From assembly GCA_964393405.1 (NCBI GenBank), contig CAYMTR010000005.1, positions 1-64,000 of the forward strand: a DNA stretch of 64,000 nt. Direction: 5' to 3'. Position 1 is the stretch's first letter. Every line of letters begins with the position of its first letter. Made by a program: the position numbers and the translations under genes. This document shows, one piece after another, positions 1 to 9,549 of this stretch. This DNA is from CAYMTR01 sp964393405. Its GTDB lineage: Bacteria > Bacteroidota > Bacteroidia > Bacteroidales > Prolixibacteraceae. The notes beneath the pieces are model-generated. The model was given only the letters and a program-made list of their open reading frames with translations, was not told where the DNA came from and did no database searches.

Positions 1-1734
1 GACGGTGCGAATATCGGAAATATTTAAAATATTTGAAACTTTTCTTGCGTAATCATTGTATTTTTCACTAATAGGCAATATTACAGCCTGTTCTGGTGTT
101 AACCACAATGGGAATTTTCCAACAGTATGTTCGATCAATACTGCCACAAATCTCTCCATTGATCCGAACGGCGCCCTGTGAATCATAACCGGTCTATGTC
201 TCTGGTCGTCAGAGCCAATATATTCAAGCTGAAATCTTTCCGGAAGGTTATAATCTACCTGAATGGTGCCTAACTGCCAACTACGTCCAACAGCATCTTT
301 AATCATAAAATCAAGCTTAGGTCCGTAGAATGCAGCTTCACCGATCTCGGTAACTGTATTCAAACCTTTTTCCCGAGCAGCTTCAACTATAGCTTGCTCC
401 GATTTTTCCCAGTTTTCATCAGAACCTATGTATTTTTCTGTGTTTTTAGGATCACGTAATGAAATCTGCGCAGTATATTCTTTAAAATCAAGAGCTTTAA
501 AAATAATGAAAATAATATCAATAACTTTCTTGAATTCGTCTTTCAATTGATCCGGAGTACAGAAAATATGTGCATCATCTTGTGTGAATCCCCTTACTCG
601 TGTTAAACCATGAAGTTCTCCACTCATCTCATAACGATATACTGTTCCAAATTCAGCAAACCGAATCGGAAGATCTTTGTATGAGCGTGGTTTTGTTTTG
701 TAAATTTCACAATGATGAGGACAGTTCATAGGTTTTAACATGTATTCTTCACCTTCCTGAGGTGTTGTTATAACCCTGAATGAATCTTTCCCGTATTTTT
801 CGTAGTGACCTGAAGTTTTATATAACCTGACATCTCCAATATGAGGGGTCATAACCTGCTGGTAACCAAAACCCTTTTGTACTTTACGCAAAAAAGACTC
901 GAGATTATCCCTCAACATTGTTCCCTTTGGCAACCATAATGGCAAACCCATTCCTACTTCCGGTGAAAAAGCGAACAATTCCATTTCCTTGCCAATCTTT
1001 CTGTGGTCACGCTTTTTAGCTTCTTCAAGCAGAACTAAGTACTCATCAAGCATTTTTGCTTTCGGGAAAGTGATTGCATAAATCCTTGTAAGCATTTTAT
1101 TCTTCTCATTCCCCCTCCAATATGCACCGGCAACACTTAATATTTTCAAAGCTTTTATTGGCTCAGTGTTCATTAAGTGAGGACCTCTGCACAAGTCTGT
1201 AAAATTACCTTGATGGTATAGTGTTATAGTTCCGTCGGTAAGATCGTTGATCAATTCAAGCTTATACTGGTCACCTTTTTCTTCGAAGAGCTTCAGAGCA
1301 TCTGCTTTGGAAATATCACTTCTTGTTATATCATTCTTCTGGCGTACCAACTCCGTCATTTTCTTTTCAATTGCTTCAAAATCTTTTTCAGCAATTACCG
1401 ATCCTGCAGGTAAGTCAACATCGTAATAAAAACCGTTCTCTATCGTTGGCCCAATTCCAAATTTCGTCCCCGGATACAACGCTTCAATCGCTTCTGCCAT
1501 AACATGGGCTGAAGTATGCCAAAATGCATGCTGCCCTTCTTTGTCATCCCATTTATGTAATTTAACTGAAGCATCACTTGAAATCTTACGATTAAGATCC
1601 CATATTTCATTATTAACTGTTACAGATAGTACATCTGCAGCAAGTCTGGGACTAATAGAATATGCAATTTCATATCCTGTAACCTGATTTTCAAATTGTT
1701 TTATGCTCCCGTCAGGAAGAGTTATATTAATCAT
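1..1734 (-). CDS. thrS: Threonyl-tRNA synthetase (partial, C-terminus outside window)
   Basis: Charges tRNA-Thr with threonine in the cytoplasm. The first 578 codons are present; roughly the last 65 residues of a usual 640-residue enzyme, part of the anticodon-binding domain, lie beyond base 1. Reading from ATG at 1734, the N-terminal TGS-like domain (MINITLPDGSIKQF) comes first. The editing-domain motif HTSAHVMAEA follows near residue 75, then the catalytic core with GPTIENGFYYD, TDLCRGPHL and GAYWRG. The reading frame is intact to the window edge. A -33/-7 promoter sits 24 bp upstream. No T-box or other leader is visible. Identification is firm. Confidence 0.97.
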   Translation of the reverse strand, partial: MINITLPDGSIKQFENQVTGYEIAYSISPRLAADVLSVTVNNEIWDLNRKISSDASVKLHKWDDKEGQHAFWHTSAHVMAEAIEALYPGTKFGIGPTIENGFYYDVDLPAGSVIAEKDFEAIEKKMTELVRQKNDITRSDISKADALKLFEEKGDQYKLELINDLTDGTITLYHQGNFTDLCRGPHLMNTEPIKALKILSVAGAYWRGNEKNKMLTRIYAITFPKAKMLDEYLVLLEEAKKRDHRKIGKEMELFAFSPEVGMGLPLWLPKGTMLRDNLESFLRKVQKGFGYQQVMTPHIGDVRLYKTSGHYEKYGKDSFRVITTPQEGEEYMLKPMNCPHHCEIYKTKPRSYKDLPIRFAEFGTVYRYEMSGELHGLTRVRGFTQDDAHIFCTPDQLKDEFKKVIDIIFIIFKALDFKEYTAQISLRDPKNTEKYIGSDENWEKSEQAIVEAAREKGLNTVTEIGEAAFYGPKLDFMIKDAVGRSWQLGTIQVDYNLPERFQLEYIGSDDQRHRPVMIHRAPFGSMERFVAVLIEHTVGKFPLWLTPEQAVILPISEKYNDYARKVSNILNISDIRTV

Positions 1735-1757
1735 TTCTTTATTTTTTTTCAAGGCAG

Positions 1758-1786
1758 CAAAGATAATTAATCTATTATGATTACAA
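1758..1786 (-). promoter_or_regulatory. Predicted thrS promoter
   Basis: On the minus strand TTG (1786-1784) is followed by 18 bp and then TATCTTTG (1765-1758). This matches the Bacteroidota -33 TTTG / -7 TAnnTTTG pattern. The implied transcript start is about 15-20 nt before the thrS ATG, so the leader is short. Motif match only. Confidence 0.5.
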
Positions 1787-1904
1787 GGGTTTTATATTCT
1801 TTTATTTGTATTTTTAACACAAAATTTCAGGTTATTGACATCATAAATCAATTACTTTTTTAATTTATAGGATTGAATTCATAACTCAGTAAATATTTTA
1901 AAAG

Positions 1905-2009
1905 ATGAAACCTTTAAAATTTACCAGCCCTCTTATTGTTGTCAGTGATATTGACAAATCAAGAAAATTTTATGAGGAAATACTTAAGCAATCTGTGACA
2001 GACTTTTAA
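1905..2009 (+). pseudogene. Truncated glyoxalase/VOC-domain gene remnant
   Basis: A 34-codon ORF starting at ATG 1905 reads as the first strand and helix of a vicinal-oxygen-chelate (glyoxalase/bleomycin resistance) protein: SPLIVVSDIDKSRKFYEEIL. In intact family members this segment opens a protein of about 115-130 residues. Here homology stops after the EEILKQ segment and the frame closes at TAA 2007. The rest of the domain, including the later metal ligands and second beta-alpha-beta unit, is absent. The following DNA belongs to a different remnant. It is unlikely to give a working protein. Confidence 0.6.
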
Positions 2010-2098
2010 AGAAAGGAATGAGCATTGAAGAAATTTCATCTGCTACATCATTCCCAATTGATTTTATAAAAGAAAACCTAAATAATACTGATTCATAA
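1988..2098 (+). pseudogene. C-terminal remnant of an Rpn/PD-(D/E)XK transposase-like protein
   Basis: In the frame of position 1988 the sequence reads AICDRLLKKGMSIEEISSAT and continues to a stop at 2096-2098. The segment LLKKGMSIEEIS followed by a short helix closely resembles the C-terminal tail common in Rpn / PD-(D/E)XK nuclease transposase family proteins. No nuclease domain precedes it: an in-frame TAA lies at 1985 and the VOC remnant occupies the DNA upstream. It is therefore a fragment joined to another fragment. Family assignment rests on this short tail only. Confidence 0.5.
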
Positions 2099-2114
2099 TT
2101 GTAAATTATTTCAA

Positions 2115-3662
2115 ATGAACCAATCACAACCTAATAAAAGTAAATTAACTTGTAATTTGAATTTTGCAATAATGTTGTTCTTTTCTGCTTTATTGGTCCA
2201 CTTAACTTTGATTTCTTCCGGACAAAAAGTTTCACCTTCAAATGATGCAATCAATGTTAACCCTGATACTCATCTGAAAATTAATTTTGACTCCAAACCC
2301 CAATTAGGAAAATCAGGATTCATAAAGATTTTTGATAACGCAAGCGATACTCTTGTCGATTTGCTTGATTTGAGCATTCCCCCCGGTCCTACTTCTCCCG
2401 ACACAACTAAGGGTGCGATTTATTCCCCTGTCCCTTACAAATATGTCTCTGGAAATTTCACAAATAAGAACACTAAACCGGGCACACCATCAGGATTGGC
2501 TCTTCCTACTTCCGATAAATACCAACTTACAATCATTGGGCGGTTCACTGATGGTTTTCACTTTTATCCCGTGATTTTAAACGGAAATTCTGCAACAATT
2601 TATCCCCACAATAACATCCTTGATTATGGCAAAACTTATTACGTTCAGATTGATTCTGAAGTCTTCTTAACTGAAGGAGAAGAATTCAAAGGGATAAAGG
2701 GTAAAGAATGGTCTTTCTCGACTAAAAGCTCCTCCCCTTCCCTATCTTCTGGCACATTGACTGTCAGCCACGACGGCTCAGGAGATTTTAATACTATCCA
2801 AGGTGCCCTTGATTTTATTCCTGACTTAAACCCCAACGGGATTACAATTTTCATTAAAAATGGAACCTACGAAGAAATTGTATATTTCCGCAACAAATCG
2901 AATATTAACATTATTGGCGAAAACCGCGATAGTGTTATCATCAAATATGCTAACAATGAAGTATTTAATCCTCATCCGCCAAATATCAAAACTAATGAAT
3001 TACCCGGTACTTTCCCTTCCCGACGGGCAGCTTTTGCTGCTGACAATTGCAAAGGCTTAAGGCTTGAAAATATGACTATCATGACTACTGCAAAAGGTCA
3101 GGCTGAAGGACTATTGCTCAATGGAGAAGAAATGTATGTCAACCATGTAACCATCATTGGGTCAGGCGATGCCCTCCAAACAAACGGTTCAGCTTACTTT
3201 AATGACTGTCTGATAATTGGTGACGGTGATACTGTTTTGGGAAGAGGTCCTACATTCTTTAAAAATTGCGAACTCCGTTCCTTTGGTACTTTTATGTGGA
3301 TAAGAAATACAGAGGCCAACCATGGTAATGTTTTTGTTAATTGCATCTTTAAAGCTTTAGGAAATGAAACTGAAATTGCAAGAACTCCAACAAATCACGG
3401 AAAGAACTACCCTTTCTGTGAAGCTGTACTTTTGAATTGCTACTTATCTGGCATTTCACCTGTCGGATGGGGTGATGTTGGTGGTGACCCGACAAATATT
3501 CATTATTGGGAATTTAACAGCAAAAACTTAAGCGATAGTATTCTTGTCGATACAAAACATCGTCATACGGCATCTCGACAGCTAATTGCTGATAAGGATT
3601 CAATTTTAATTGCTAACTATTTGAACCCATCTTTTGTTCTTGGTGGCTGGAATCCCGAATAA
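2115..3662 (+). CDS. Secreted pectinesterase-like protein with N-terminal Ig-like domain
   Basis: Predicted secreted carbohydrate esterase (CE8 pectin methylesterase fold) of 515 aa. Residues about 15-37 form a signal sequence ending near SSGQK. Residues about 40-200 look like a bacterial Ig-like (SbsA/Big_5) domain (INVNPDTHLKINFD). The right-handed beta-helix starts near residue 215 with the typical opening GDFNTIQGALDFIP and GTYEE (GxYxE). The usual catalytic signatures are altered: the QAVAL-like site reads QAEGLLL, QDTL reads GDAL, and DFIFG reads GDTVLG. Two aspartates are kept but the flanking residues are not, so methylesterase activity is plausible rather than certain. It stands alone; no pectate lyase or SusCD pair is adjacent. 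Confidence 0.8.
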   Translation: MNQSQPNKSKLTCNLNFAIMLFFSALLVHLTLISSGQKVSPSNDAINVNPDTHLKINFDSKPQLGKSGFIKIFDNASDTLVDLLDLSIPPGPTSPDTTKGAIYSPVPYKYVSGNFTNKNTKPGTPSGLALPTSDKYQLTIIGRFTDGFHFYPVILNGNSATIYPHNNILDYGKTYYVQIDSEVFLTEGEEFKGIKGKEWSFSTKSSSPSLSSGTLTVSHDGSGDFNTIQGALDFIPDLNPNGITIFIKNGTYEEIVYFRNKSNINIIGENRDSVIIKYANNEVFNPHPPNIKTNELPGTFPSRRAAFAADNCKGLRLENMTIMTTAKGQAEGLLLNGEEMYVNHVTIIGSGDALQTNGSAYFNDCLIIGDGDTVLGRGPTFFKNCELRSFGTFMWIRNTEANHGNVFVNCIFKALGNETEIARTPTNHGKNYPFCEAVLLNCYLSGISPVGWGDVGGDPTNIHYWEFNSKNLSDSILVDTKHRHTASRQLIADKDSILIANYLNPSFVLGGWNPE

Positions 3663-3695
3663 AAAAAGCCCTTATGTTTTTAACGCATAAAGGCT
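3661..3695 (-). terminator. Intrinsic terminator of the PKD-repeat gene
   Basis: Stem 3668-3676 pairs with 3686-3694 (9 bp, one C-A mismatch) around a 9-nt loop. On the minus strand it is followed by seven T residues (3667-3661). It lies between two convergent genes and may also slow transcription from the pectinesterase side. Confidence 0.6.
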
Positions 3696-3717
3696 AATTA
3701 TTAATTACCCGTTTCCT

Positions 3718-5739
3718 CTACTTATTGAACTTTCCAATTGATAATACCTTATCTCCGGAAATAGCTTTTAGCAAATAAGTCCCTTTAGTTAACGATGATA
3801 CGTCAATACTTAGTCGCATATTTTCGCTTATTTTGTTAAACCTTTGTTTTAGAACCACCCTACCCTGTATATTTATAATCTCAAATCTCATATTATCAGA
3901 TTCTTCTTTAAGTCTGATATTTAAAATATCATCTGCAGGATTAGGATACAATTTCATTTTACTGTTAAGGAATTCATTTCTTGAAGTAGCTCCAATATCC
4001 ACAACTCCATTATAAACCATATTTCCTTCACTATCACGGATTATCAGAGTTGCCTTATTTTCGGGACAATTATAATTGTAAATTGGTATGCTGTCACCTG
4101 TCACAATTGTACCATCGCACATTATCCATTCAGCTGAATAACTACTGTCGTTTACGTTATACCTAATATACTGATTATCATCTTTGACATATATCCACCA
4201 ATCGACAGGAACTTCTGTTACTGTGCCGTCAGAGTTGAATATAAACGAACCTGAAAATTTGCACCCATCAACTGTCAGGGCTGTTACTGTATAAGTATTT
4301 GTAGGACACAATTTTTCAATTGTTGGCCCCTCAGTTCCGTCTGACCAATAGAAATATTCAGTATCAATCTTTTGGTCGCCAAGCACAACGCTGGCAGTTA
4401 CTGTTCCAATACAAGAAGAAGCAGTTGGCGGGTAGTAAGAATCGTATGCAAACTTATAATTACAAACCGAATCTATATATACAACCGTGTCTTGGATCCA
4501 TGGTGAAAGGAATATTTCTTCACACCATGTAGCCTGGCAACTATCAGTTGTTAAAACTGTTAAGCATACCGTTTGAGAATATCTGAAGATGTCGAACATT
4601 GCTATTGGTTCAGCTTCATTGCTTGTATTTCCATCTCCAAAATCCCAATTAAAGCTGACAATATTGCTGTCACTGGAAGGGTAAAACTTATATGCTTTAA
4701 TTTCAGGAATTGTTACAATATCTTCAGGTTCAGTGTATTTAAACCAAATATGACAGTCCGGTTCAACAGGCCATGTATCCATGAATAGATTAAACATCTG
4801 ACAGTATTGAGTTTCACATCCTGAAACTGTTGTAACGGTAAGGCAAACTTCAACAAAGGGGTTTGGGAAACCAATCATGGAATCTGAAACTGAAGGCAAA
4901 ACATAAATATGAGTAGGTGCAGGGTCATCACTTGAAGTTCCATCACCAAATACCCAAAGGTATTTTGCTATTTGCTCGTTAGATTTAGTTTGAAAATCTA
5001 AAACAAGAGAAGGCACTAGGGTTTGAACATTTTTATTTACTGAGTAGTAAAAATCAACAAAGCAATCATAATTAATCGTATCCCATGGATATGGATCAAT
5101 AAATGGTTTAATATACAACATTTTACAAGTCCTGTCTTCACAAGTTTCATTGGAAATTGTAAGGCAAACTTTTCTTTCCCCCGGTTCCTGATCAAATTTC
5201 ATTACCGGAAATTTTTCATTACTTTGATCACCATAATCAAAATCCCATTGATAAGTAAGGTTTTCACCAATCGACGTATTAATAAAGCTGAAAGTCGAGC
5301 TACTATCGTCAGGGTCAATGTTATCAAATGAAATATAGAAATCAGCCCTACAGTCGATTGTATCATGAAAATTCGGATTCTTGATATTAATAACTTCAGT
5401 GTAAACACTTCTGCAGCTGTCGAATGTAAGAATTTCAAGAGAAACAGTACTATGAACTTCAGAAATTGCATACAAGCTATCGATATTAATAGGATGGTTG
5501 AAAATATGGGTAGGATTTGGTTCATAGCTCTCATCACCGTCGCCGAAAGTCCAGTGCCAGGAAACGATATTTCCTTCTGACATATCTCTGAAATCAATTG
5601 CTATAGCAGGTGCAAAAGTATTAATGTCTGTACTAATTGAATATGCAAAAGAAGATTTGCATGTTGGGTTAAAGATTGTATCTTGCCCGCTGACTATCAG
5701 GCTGGAAATAATCAGAAGAAAAAGAATAGATTTTTTCAT
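3718..5739 (-). CDS. Secreted PKD-repeat protein with T9SS C-terminal sorting domain
   Basis: A 673-aa cell-surface or secreted protein of unknown ligand. It has a signal peptide (MKKSILFLLIISSLIVSGQD). Four PKD-type beta-sandwich repeats follow between about residues 30 and 415, marked by WTFGDGDES, WDFDYGDQS, WVFGDGTSS and WDFGDGNTS and by recurring VCLTV strands. A cysteine-containing region comes next. The last ~80 residues form a Por/type IX secretion sorting domain (MKLYPNPADDILNIRL ... KGTYLLKAISGDKVLSIGKF). Cysteines recur in each repeat, suggesting disulfides after export. PKD repeats usually serve as spacers or in binding; no catalytic domain was recognised. It is a single-gene unit with its own terminator. 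Confidence 0.88.
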   Translation of the reverse strand: MKKSILFLLIISSLIVSGQDTIFNPTCKSSFAYSISTDINTFAPAIAIDFRDMSEGNIVSWHWTFGDGDESYEPNPTHIFNHPINIDSLYAISEVHSTVSLEILTFDSCRSVYTEVINIKNPNFHDTIDCRADFYISFDNIDPDDSSSTFSFINTSIGENLTYQWDFDYGDQSNEKFPVMKFDQEPGERKVCLTISNETCEDRTCKMLYIKPFIDPYPWDTINYDCFVDFYYSVNKNVQTLVPSLVLDFQTKSNEQIAKYLWVFGDGTSSDDPAPTHIYVLPSVSDSMIGFPNPFVEVCLTVTTVSGCETQYCQMFNLFMDTWPVEPDCHIWFKYTEPEDIVTIPEIKAYKFYPSSDSNIVSFNWDFGDGNTSNEAEPIAMFDIFRYSQTVCLTVLTTDSCQATWCEEIFLSPWIQDTVVYIDSVCNYKFAYDSYYPPTASSCIGTVTASVVLGDQKIDTEYFYWSDGTEGPTIEKLCPTNTYTVTALTVDGCKFSGSFIFNSDGTVTEVPVDWWIYVKDDNQYIRYNVNDSSYSAEWIMCDGTIVTGDSIPIYNYNCPENKATLIIRDSEGNMVYNGVVDIGATSRNEFLNSKMKLYPNPADDILNIRLKEESDNMRFEIINIQGRVVLKQRFNKISENMRLSIDVSSLTKGTYLLKAISGDKVLSIGKFNK

Positions 5740-5882
5740 ACGGCTATTTTTTTTAAAGTTCTCAGATCATAGATGAAATAAAACTAATAATGGTTGCGTT
5801 GAAAAAAAAATTCATCTTTGTCTTATTAATAGTAACAATATTTGAATAAATATTATTTTGCAGCTTTAAAAAATTATAAAAT

Positions 5883-8081
5883 ATGAATAAGCTTTTATTA
5901 ATATTATCACTCATAATCATCTCTCTTTCTGCTTTTTCACAAAACAAGAAAGAACTCTCACTCGAAGATTTTATAACAAAGCAATCTTTTAAACCTGAAA
6001 GCATATCTGAAGCAAAACCTATGAACGACGGTTTGCATTTCACTATGCTCAAGGATGGAAACAAAATAGTGAAATACAATTACAGCAAGGGTGAAGAAGT
6101 TGGGGTTATATTTGATTTGAAAATGCCTGACGAAGAGTTCAAGCTGAACAACATTACCTCTTATTCATTCAGTGGCGATGAAGGTAGAATACTGATTGAA
6201 ACCAATAAAAAAAGGATATACAGACGATCATATACAGCTGATTATTATGTCTGGGACTTCTACACCAAAAATTTAATCAAGGTATCGGATAAAGGGTCCC
6301 AACAGGTTGCAACGTTTTCGCCCGACGGAGAAAGGGTCGCTTTTGTAAGAGACAATAACATCTTTATCAAGACTATAAAGTTTGGTACAGAAACCCAAGT
6401 CACCAACGATGGAAAGAAAAACTTCATCATCAACGGGATACCCGACTGGGTTTATGAAGAAGAGTTTGAGTATAACAAAGCGTTTGAATGGTCGCCCGAT
6501 AGCAAATCTCTGGCATTTGTTAAGTTTAATGAAACAGAAGTTCCTGATTATAAGTTTCCTTTGTATAAAGGGAGCTACCCTGAATTAACAGAAAACAGTT
6601 TGTATCCGGGAGAATATACCTACAAATATCCAAAAGCTGGAGAAAAGAATTCAGTGGTTACGGTGCATGTTTATAATATAAAAACCAAGACTACAATCAG
6701 GATGAAGACCGGGGAAAACACTGATATTTATATACCTAAGATTCAGTGGAATATAACAGGCAGCGATTTGGCTGTTTTCAGAATGAACAGACGGCAGGAT
6801 GAAGTAAATATGCTTTTTGGAAATCCTTACACAGGAGATATGAGGGTTATATATACCGAAAAAAACAACAAATATATTGAAGATGATTTCTTTAAGAACT
6901 TTTCATTTATTAATGACAATCAACACTTTGTAGTTGTCAGTGAAAGAAACGGATGGTCGCATTTGTATTTGTATAAAAATTCAGGTTTCATAGAAAAACA
7001 AATAAGCACAGGCAGTTTTGATGTAACTGCTTACTATGGTTATGATTCTGAAAGAAAGCTTTTTTATTATCAGGCAGCTAAGAAATCGCCTTTAAGAAGA
7101 GAAGTATATGCAATTTCGTTTGATGGTAAAAAGGAATATCCGGTTTCATCAAAGGAAGGGGTAAACACTTCAAGCTTTAATGCAAACTATAGCTATTTTA
7201 TAAATTACTACTCTTCAATGAACACCCCTTTGCAAGTGACTATCAATGATTACAAAGGTAAAGTTGTTAAAACACTGGTAGATAATTCAGCATTATCGAA
7301 AAAGTTGAATGAATATACTCTTCCGGCAAGTGAGTTTTTCAGCTTTAAAAATTCATCGGGAATTGAGCTAAACGGGTATATGATAAAGCCATCTTCGTTT
7401 GATCCGTCAAAGAAATATCCGGTAATCATGACCCAATATAGTGGCCCAAATTCACAGGAAGTTAAAGACAGCTGGTCTTTCGACTGGCATAATTTTCTTG
7501 CGGAGCAAGGTTATATAATCGTTTGCGTTGATCCTCGCGGGACAGCTGCCAGAGGAGAAGAATTCAGAAAAAGCACCTATATGCAGATTGGCAAACTTGA
7601 ATCGGACGATCAGGTTGATGCGGCCAGATATTTGACTACCCTGCCCTATGTTGATTCAAAAAATATTGGCATCTGGGGATGGAGCCACGGAGGATTTATG
7701 ACATCGCTTTGCCTTGAAAAAGGAGGCGATTTGTTTAAGGCCGGAGTGGCTGTGGCGCCTGTTTCAAACTGGAGGTTTTACGATTCGGTGTACACAGAAA
7801 GATATATGAGGACACCTCAGGAAAACGGTGATGGCTATGATGATAACTCGCCTGTTTCAAATCCGACGGGTATAAAAGGACATCTGCTGCTGATTCACGG
7901 AACGGCTGACGATAACGTACATGCGCAGAACACCTACGAATTTGCCGAAGCTCTTGTCCAGGCCGGAATAGACTTTGACATGCATGTTTACACAAACAGG
8001 AATCATTCAATTTACGGAGGCAACACAAGGCTTCATTTGTACAACAAGATATTCAGTTACTTTGAGAAACATTTGAAATAA
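5883..8081 (+). CDS. Exported dipeptidyl peptidase IV (S9B serine peptidase)
   Basis: Cleaves Xaa-Pro (or Xaa-Ala) dipeptides from peptide N-termini, acting in the periplasm or at the cell surface. It is 732 aa with signal peptide MNKLLLILSLIIISLSAFSQ. The N-terminal two-thirds is the DPP IV beta-propeller, carrying the substrate N-terminus clamp DWVYEEE (Glu192-194). The C-terminal alpha/beta-hydrolase domain has the nucleophile motif GWSHGG (Ser601), HGTADDN (Asp676, with the substrate-contacting Asn678) and NHSIYGG (His708). The full triad and length match active bacterial DPP IV. A prolyl tripeptidyl peptidase is the nearest alternative, but the Glu pair favours a dipeptidyl enzyme. It stands alone between convergent and divergent neighbours. 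Confidence 0.93.
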   Translation: MNKLLLILSLIIISLSAFSQNKKELSLEDFITKQSFKPESISEAKPMNDGLHFTMLKDGNKIVKYNYSKGEEVGVIFDLKMPDEEFKLNNITSYSFSGDEGRILIETNKKRIYRRSYTADYYVWDFYTKNLIKVSDKGSQQVATFSPDGERVAFVRDNNIFIKTIKFGTETQVTNDGKKNFIINGIPDWVYEEEFEYNKAFEWSPDSKSLAFVKFNETEVPDYKFPLYKGSYPELTENSLYPGEYTYKYPKAGEKNSVVTVHVYNIKTKTTIRMKTGENTDIYIPKIQWNITGSDLAVFRMNRRQDEVNMLFGNPYTGDMRVIYTEKNNKYIEDDFFKNFSFINDNQHFVVVSERNGWSHLYLYKNSGFIEKQISTGSFDVTAYYGYDSERKLFYYQAAKKSPLRREVYAISFDGKKEYPVSSKEGVNTSSFNANYSYFINYYSSMNTPLQVTINDYKGKVVKTLVDNSALSKKLNEYTLPASEFFSFKNSSGIELNGYMIKPSSFDPSKKYPVIMTQYSGPNSQEVKDSWSFDWHNFLAEQGYIIVCVDPRGTAARGEEFRKSTYMQIGKLESDDQVDAARYLTTLPYVDSKNIGIWGWSHGGFMTSLCLEKGGDLFKAGVAVAPVSNWRFYDSVYTERYMRTPQENGDGYDDNSPVSNPTGIKGHLLLIHGTADDNVHAQNTYEFAEALVQAGIDFDMHVYTNRNHSIYGGNTRLHLYNKIFSYFEKHLK

Positions 8082-8115
8082 TTAAATTAGAGTTTTCTGT
8101 ATAATATTTGAAGAA

Positions 8116-9432
8116 CTAATCAAAACAAAATTGAACACCTGCTTTAAATCCTATGGAAAAACTGTTTGTATCTTCAAAAAACTGATCTTTAATACGAAAT
8201 TTTAAACTGGGGGAAGCCTGTAATAATAAGTTATTTGAAATAGCGTATTTAACTCCATATTCAAGAAATAAATCAATGAATTTTATATTTAAAGAATATG
8301 TTTCACTTTTCCAGAGTGGTAACTCTCCTGATAAAAAATTTCTCTGACTCACATGATAAAGATACATTTGTCCTTGATCATTATAAGTACTCCGAAATTC
8401 TTTCCAATATGTCTTTAATCCGAATGACATACCTGCAGAAAGAAATGAATAAAGTTTATTCTTGCTATAAATGTTTAATGAATAATACAAAGGTATACTA
8501 ACCTCTCTGAATACAAAGAGTCTTTTATATTCAGATATCACTGACAAAGGGTCATTAACCTGATTGAAGATAAAATATTTGTCATGATCAACTACTCTTG
8601 CTGATTGGAAACATATTCCAGTTCCAATTGAACTAATTCTGTCAAAATCATATGCAAAATTTATTTCTATGCAAGGATCGAGGGGGAATGAATAATATGA
8701 AGATGTATCAATCTTTATTAAGCTACTTCCCGGAAATGAAAAATGGCTTATCCCGGATCTAACTATTAAATGTGTTTTAGATAAAAAGTTACCTCTTAAC
8801 AAATTCTCTTTTTCTTTAACAGAAAACCTTGCCCCAACTTTTAATCCATAATAAAAAGGGTCAATATATGGTCCGTTAGTAAGTCTGATAAAACTATATT
8901 TTATAAATGGAGAAATTGAAATTCCAAAATTCTTACTTACCTGATATTCAATTCCGGGACAAATAAGTAAATCTGCTCTAATATCTGGGAATACTAAATC
9001 TTCTCTAATCTTCCAATAAGCAAGATCGTATGTTTTCCTAACATATGACGAATCTTTATAATAAGATATGTTGCCCAGATAAATGCCTGCAATTGTGAAA
9101 AATTTTAATTTGTTTTTTCCTGAAGTAGAAAACTTAGCTAAAAAAGGAGTTGATAATTCCCAAAATTCAGTTCCGGACTTATTATCATAAGATGATATTC
9201 TACCCATTTGAAAACTTAATCCGGTACCAATAGAAACATTTTTCGTAAGATCAAACCAAACGCCTGATTCAATTCCAATGTCAGTTGGAAGTGAATATTG
9301 AATATTTTCTCCATTATTTGTAAAATGAGCAGAATTTAAATTTAAAAATCCACTAAACCTCGAATCCTGAGAATAGGAGTTTATATTGAAAATAAACAAC
9401 AGGAAAAGGGTAAGTTTTATTGTTCGTTTCAT
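8116..9432 (-). CDS. Outer membrane beta-barrel protein with internally duplicated barrel
   Basis: A 438-aa protein of unknown function with signal peptide (ending near NSYSQ). The rest is alternating hydrophobic/aromatic strands typical of small outer membrane barrels. Two halves resemble each other. Residues about 25-205 (GVWFDLTKNVSIGTGLSFQ, then KLKFFTIAGIYLGN) parallel residues about 220-438 (FAYDFDRISSIGTGICFQ, then NKLYSFLSAGMSFG). Each half is about the size of an eight-stranded PorT/OmpA-like barrel. The product may be two small barrels in tandem or one 16-strand barrel. There is no operon partner. Confidence 0.65.
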   Translation of the reverse strand: MKRTIKLTLFLLFIFNINSYSQDSRFSGFLNLNSAHFTNNGENIQYSLPTDIGIESGVWFDLTKNVSIGTGLSFQMGRISSYDNKSGTEFWELSTPFLAKFSTSGKNKLKFFTIAGIYLGNISYYKDSSYVRKTYDLAYWKIREDLVFPDIRADLLICPGIEYQVSKNFGISISPFIKYSFIRLTNGPYIDPFYYGLKVGARFSVKEKENLLRGNFLSKTHLIVRSGISHFSFPGSSLIKIDTSSYYSFPLDPCIEINFAYDFDRISSIGTGICFQSARVVDHDKYFIFNQVNDPLSVISEYKRLFVFREVSIPLYYSLNIYSKNKLYSFLSAGMSFGLKTYWKEFRSTYNDQGQMYLYHVSQRNFLSGELPLWKSETYSLNIKFIDLFLEYGVKYAISNNLLLQASPSLKFRIKDQFFEDTNSFSIGFKAGVQFCFD

Positions 9433-9549
9433 AATATGGGGATTAAGATAACAATGTTAACAAGTATATGAAAAATATAATTATTATGCAAATAACATCC
9501 TAATTGTCTAATCCCTAAATAATAAAATGAAATTCTGAATTGAATATAT

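Noticed and set aside
2115..3662. A pectin utilisation locus around the pectinesterase-like gene
   Set aside because: No SusC/SusD pair, lyase or regulator is adjacent; GH105 and esterase are 46 kb away.
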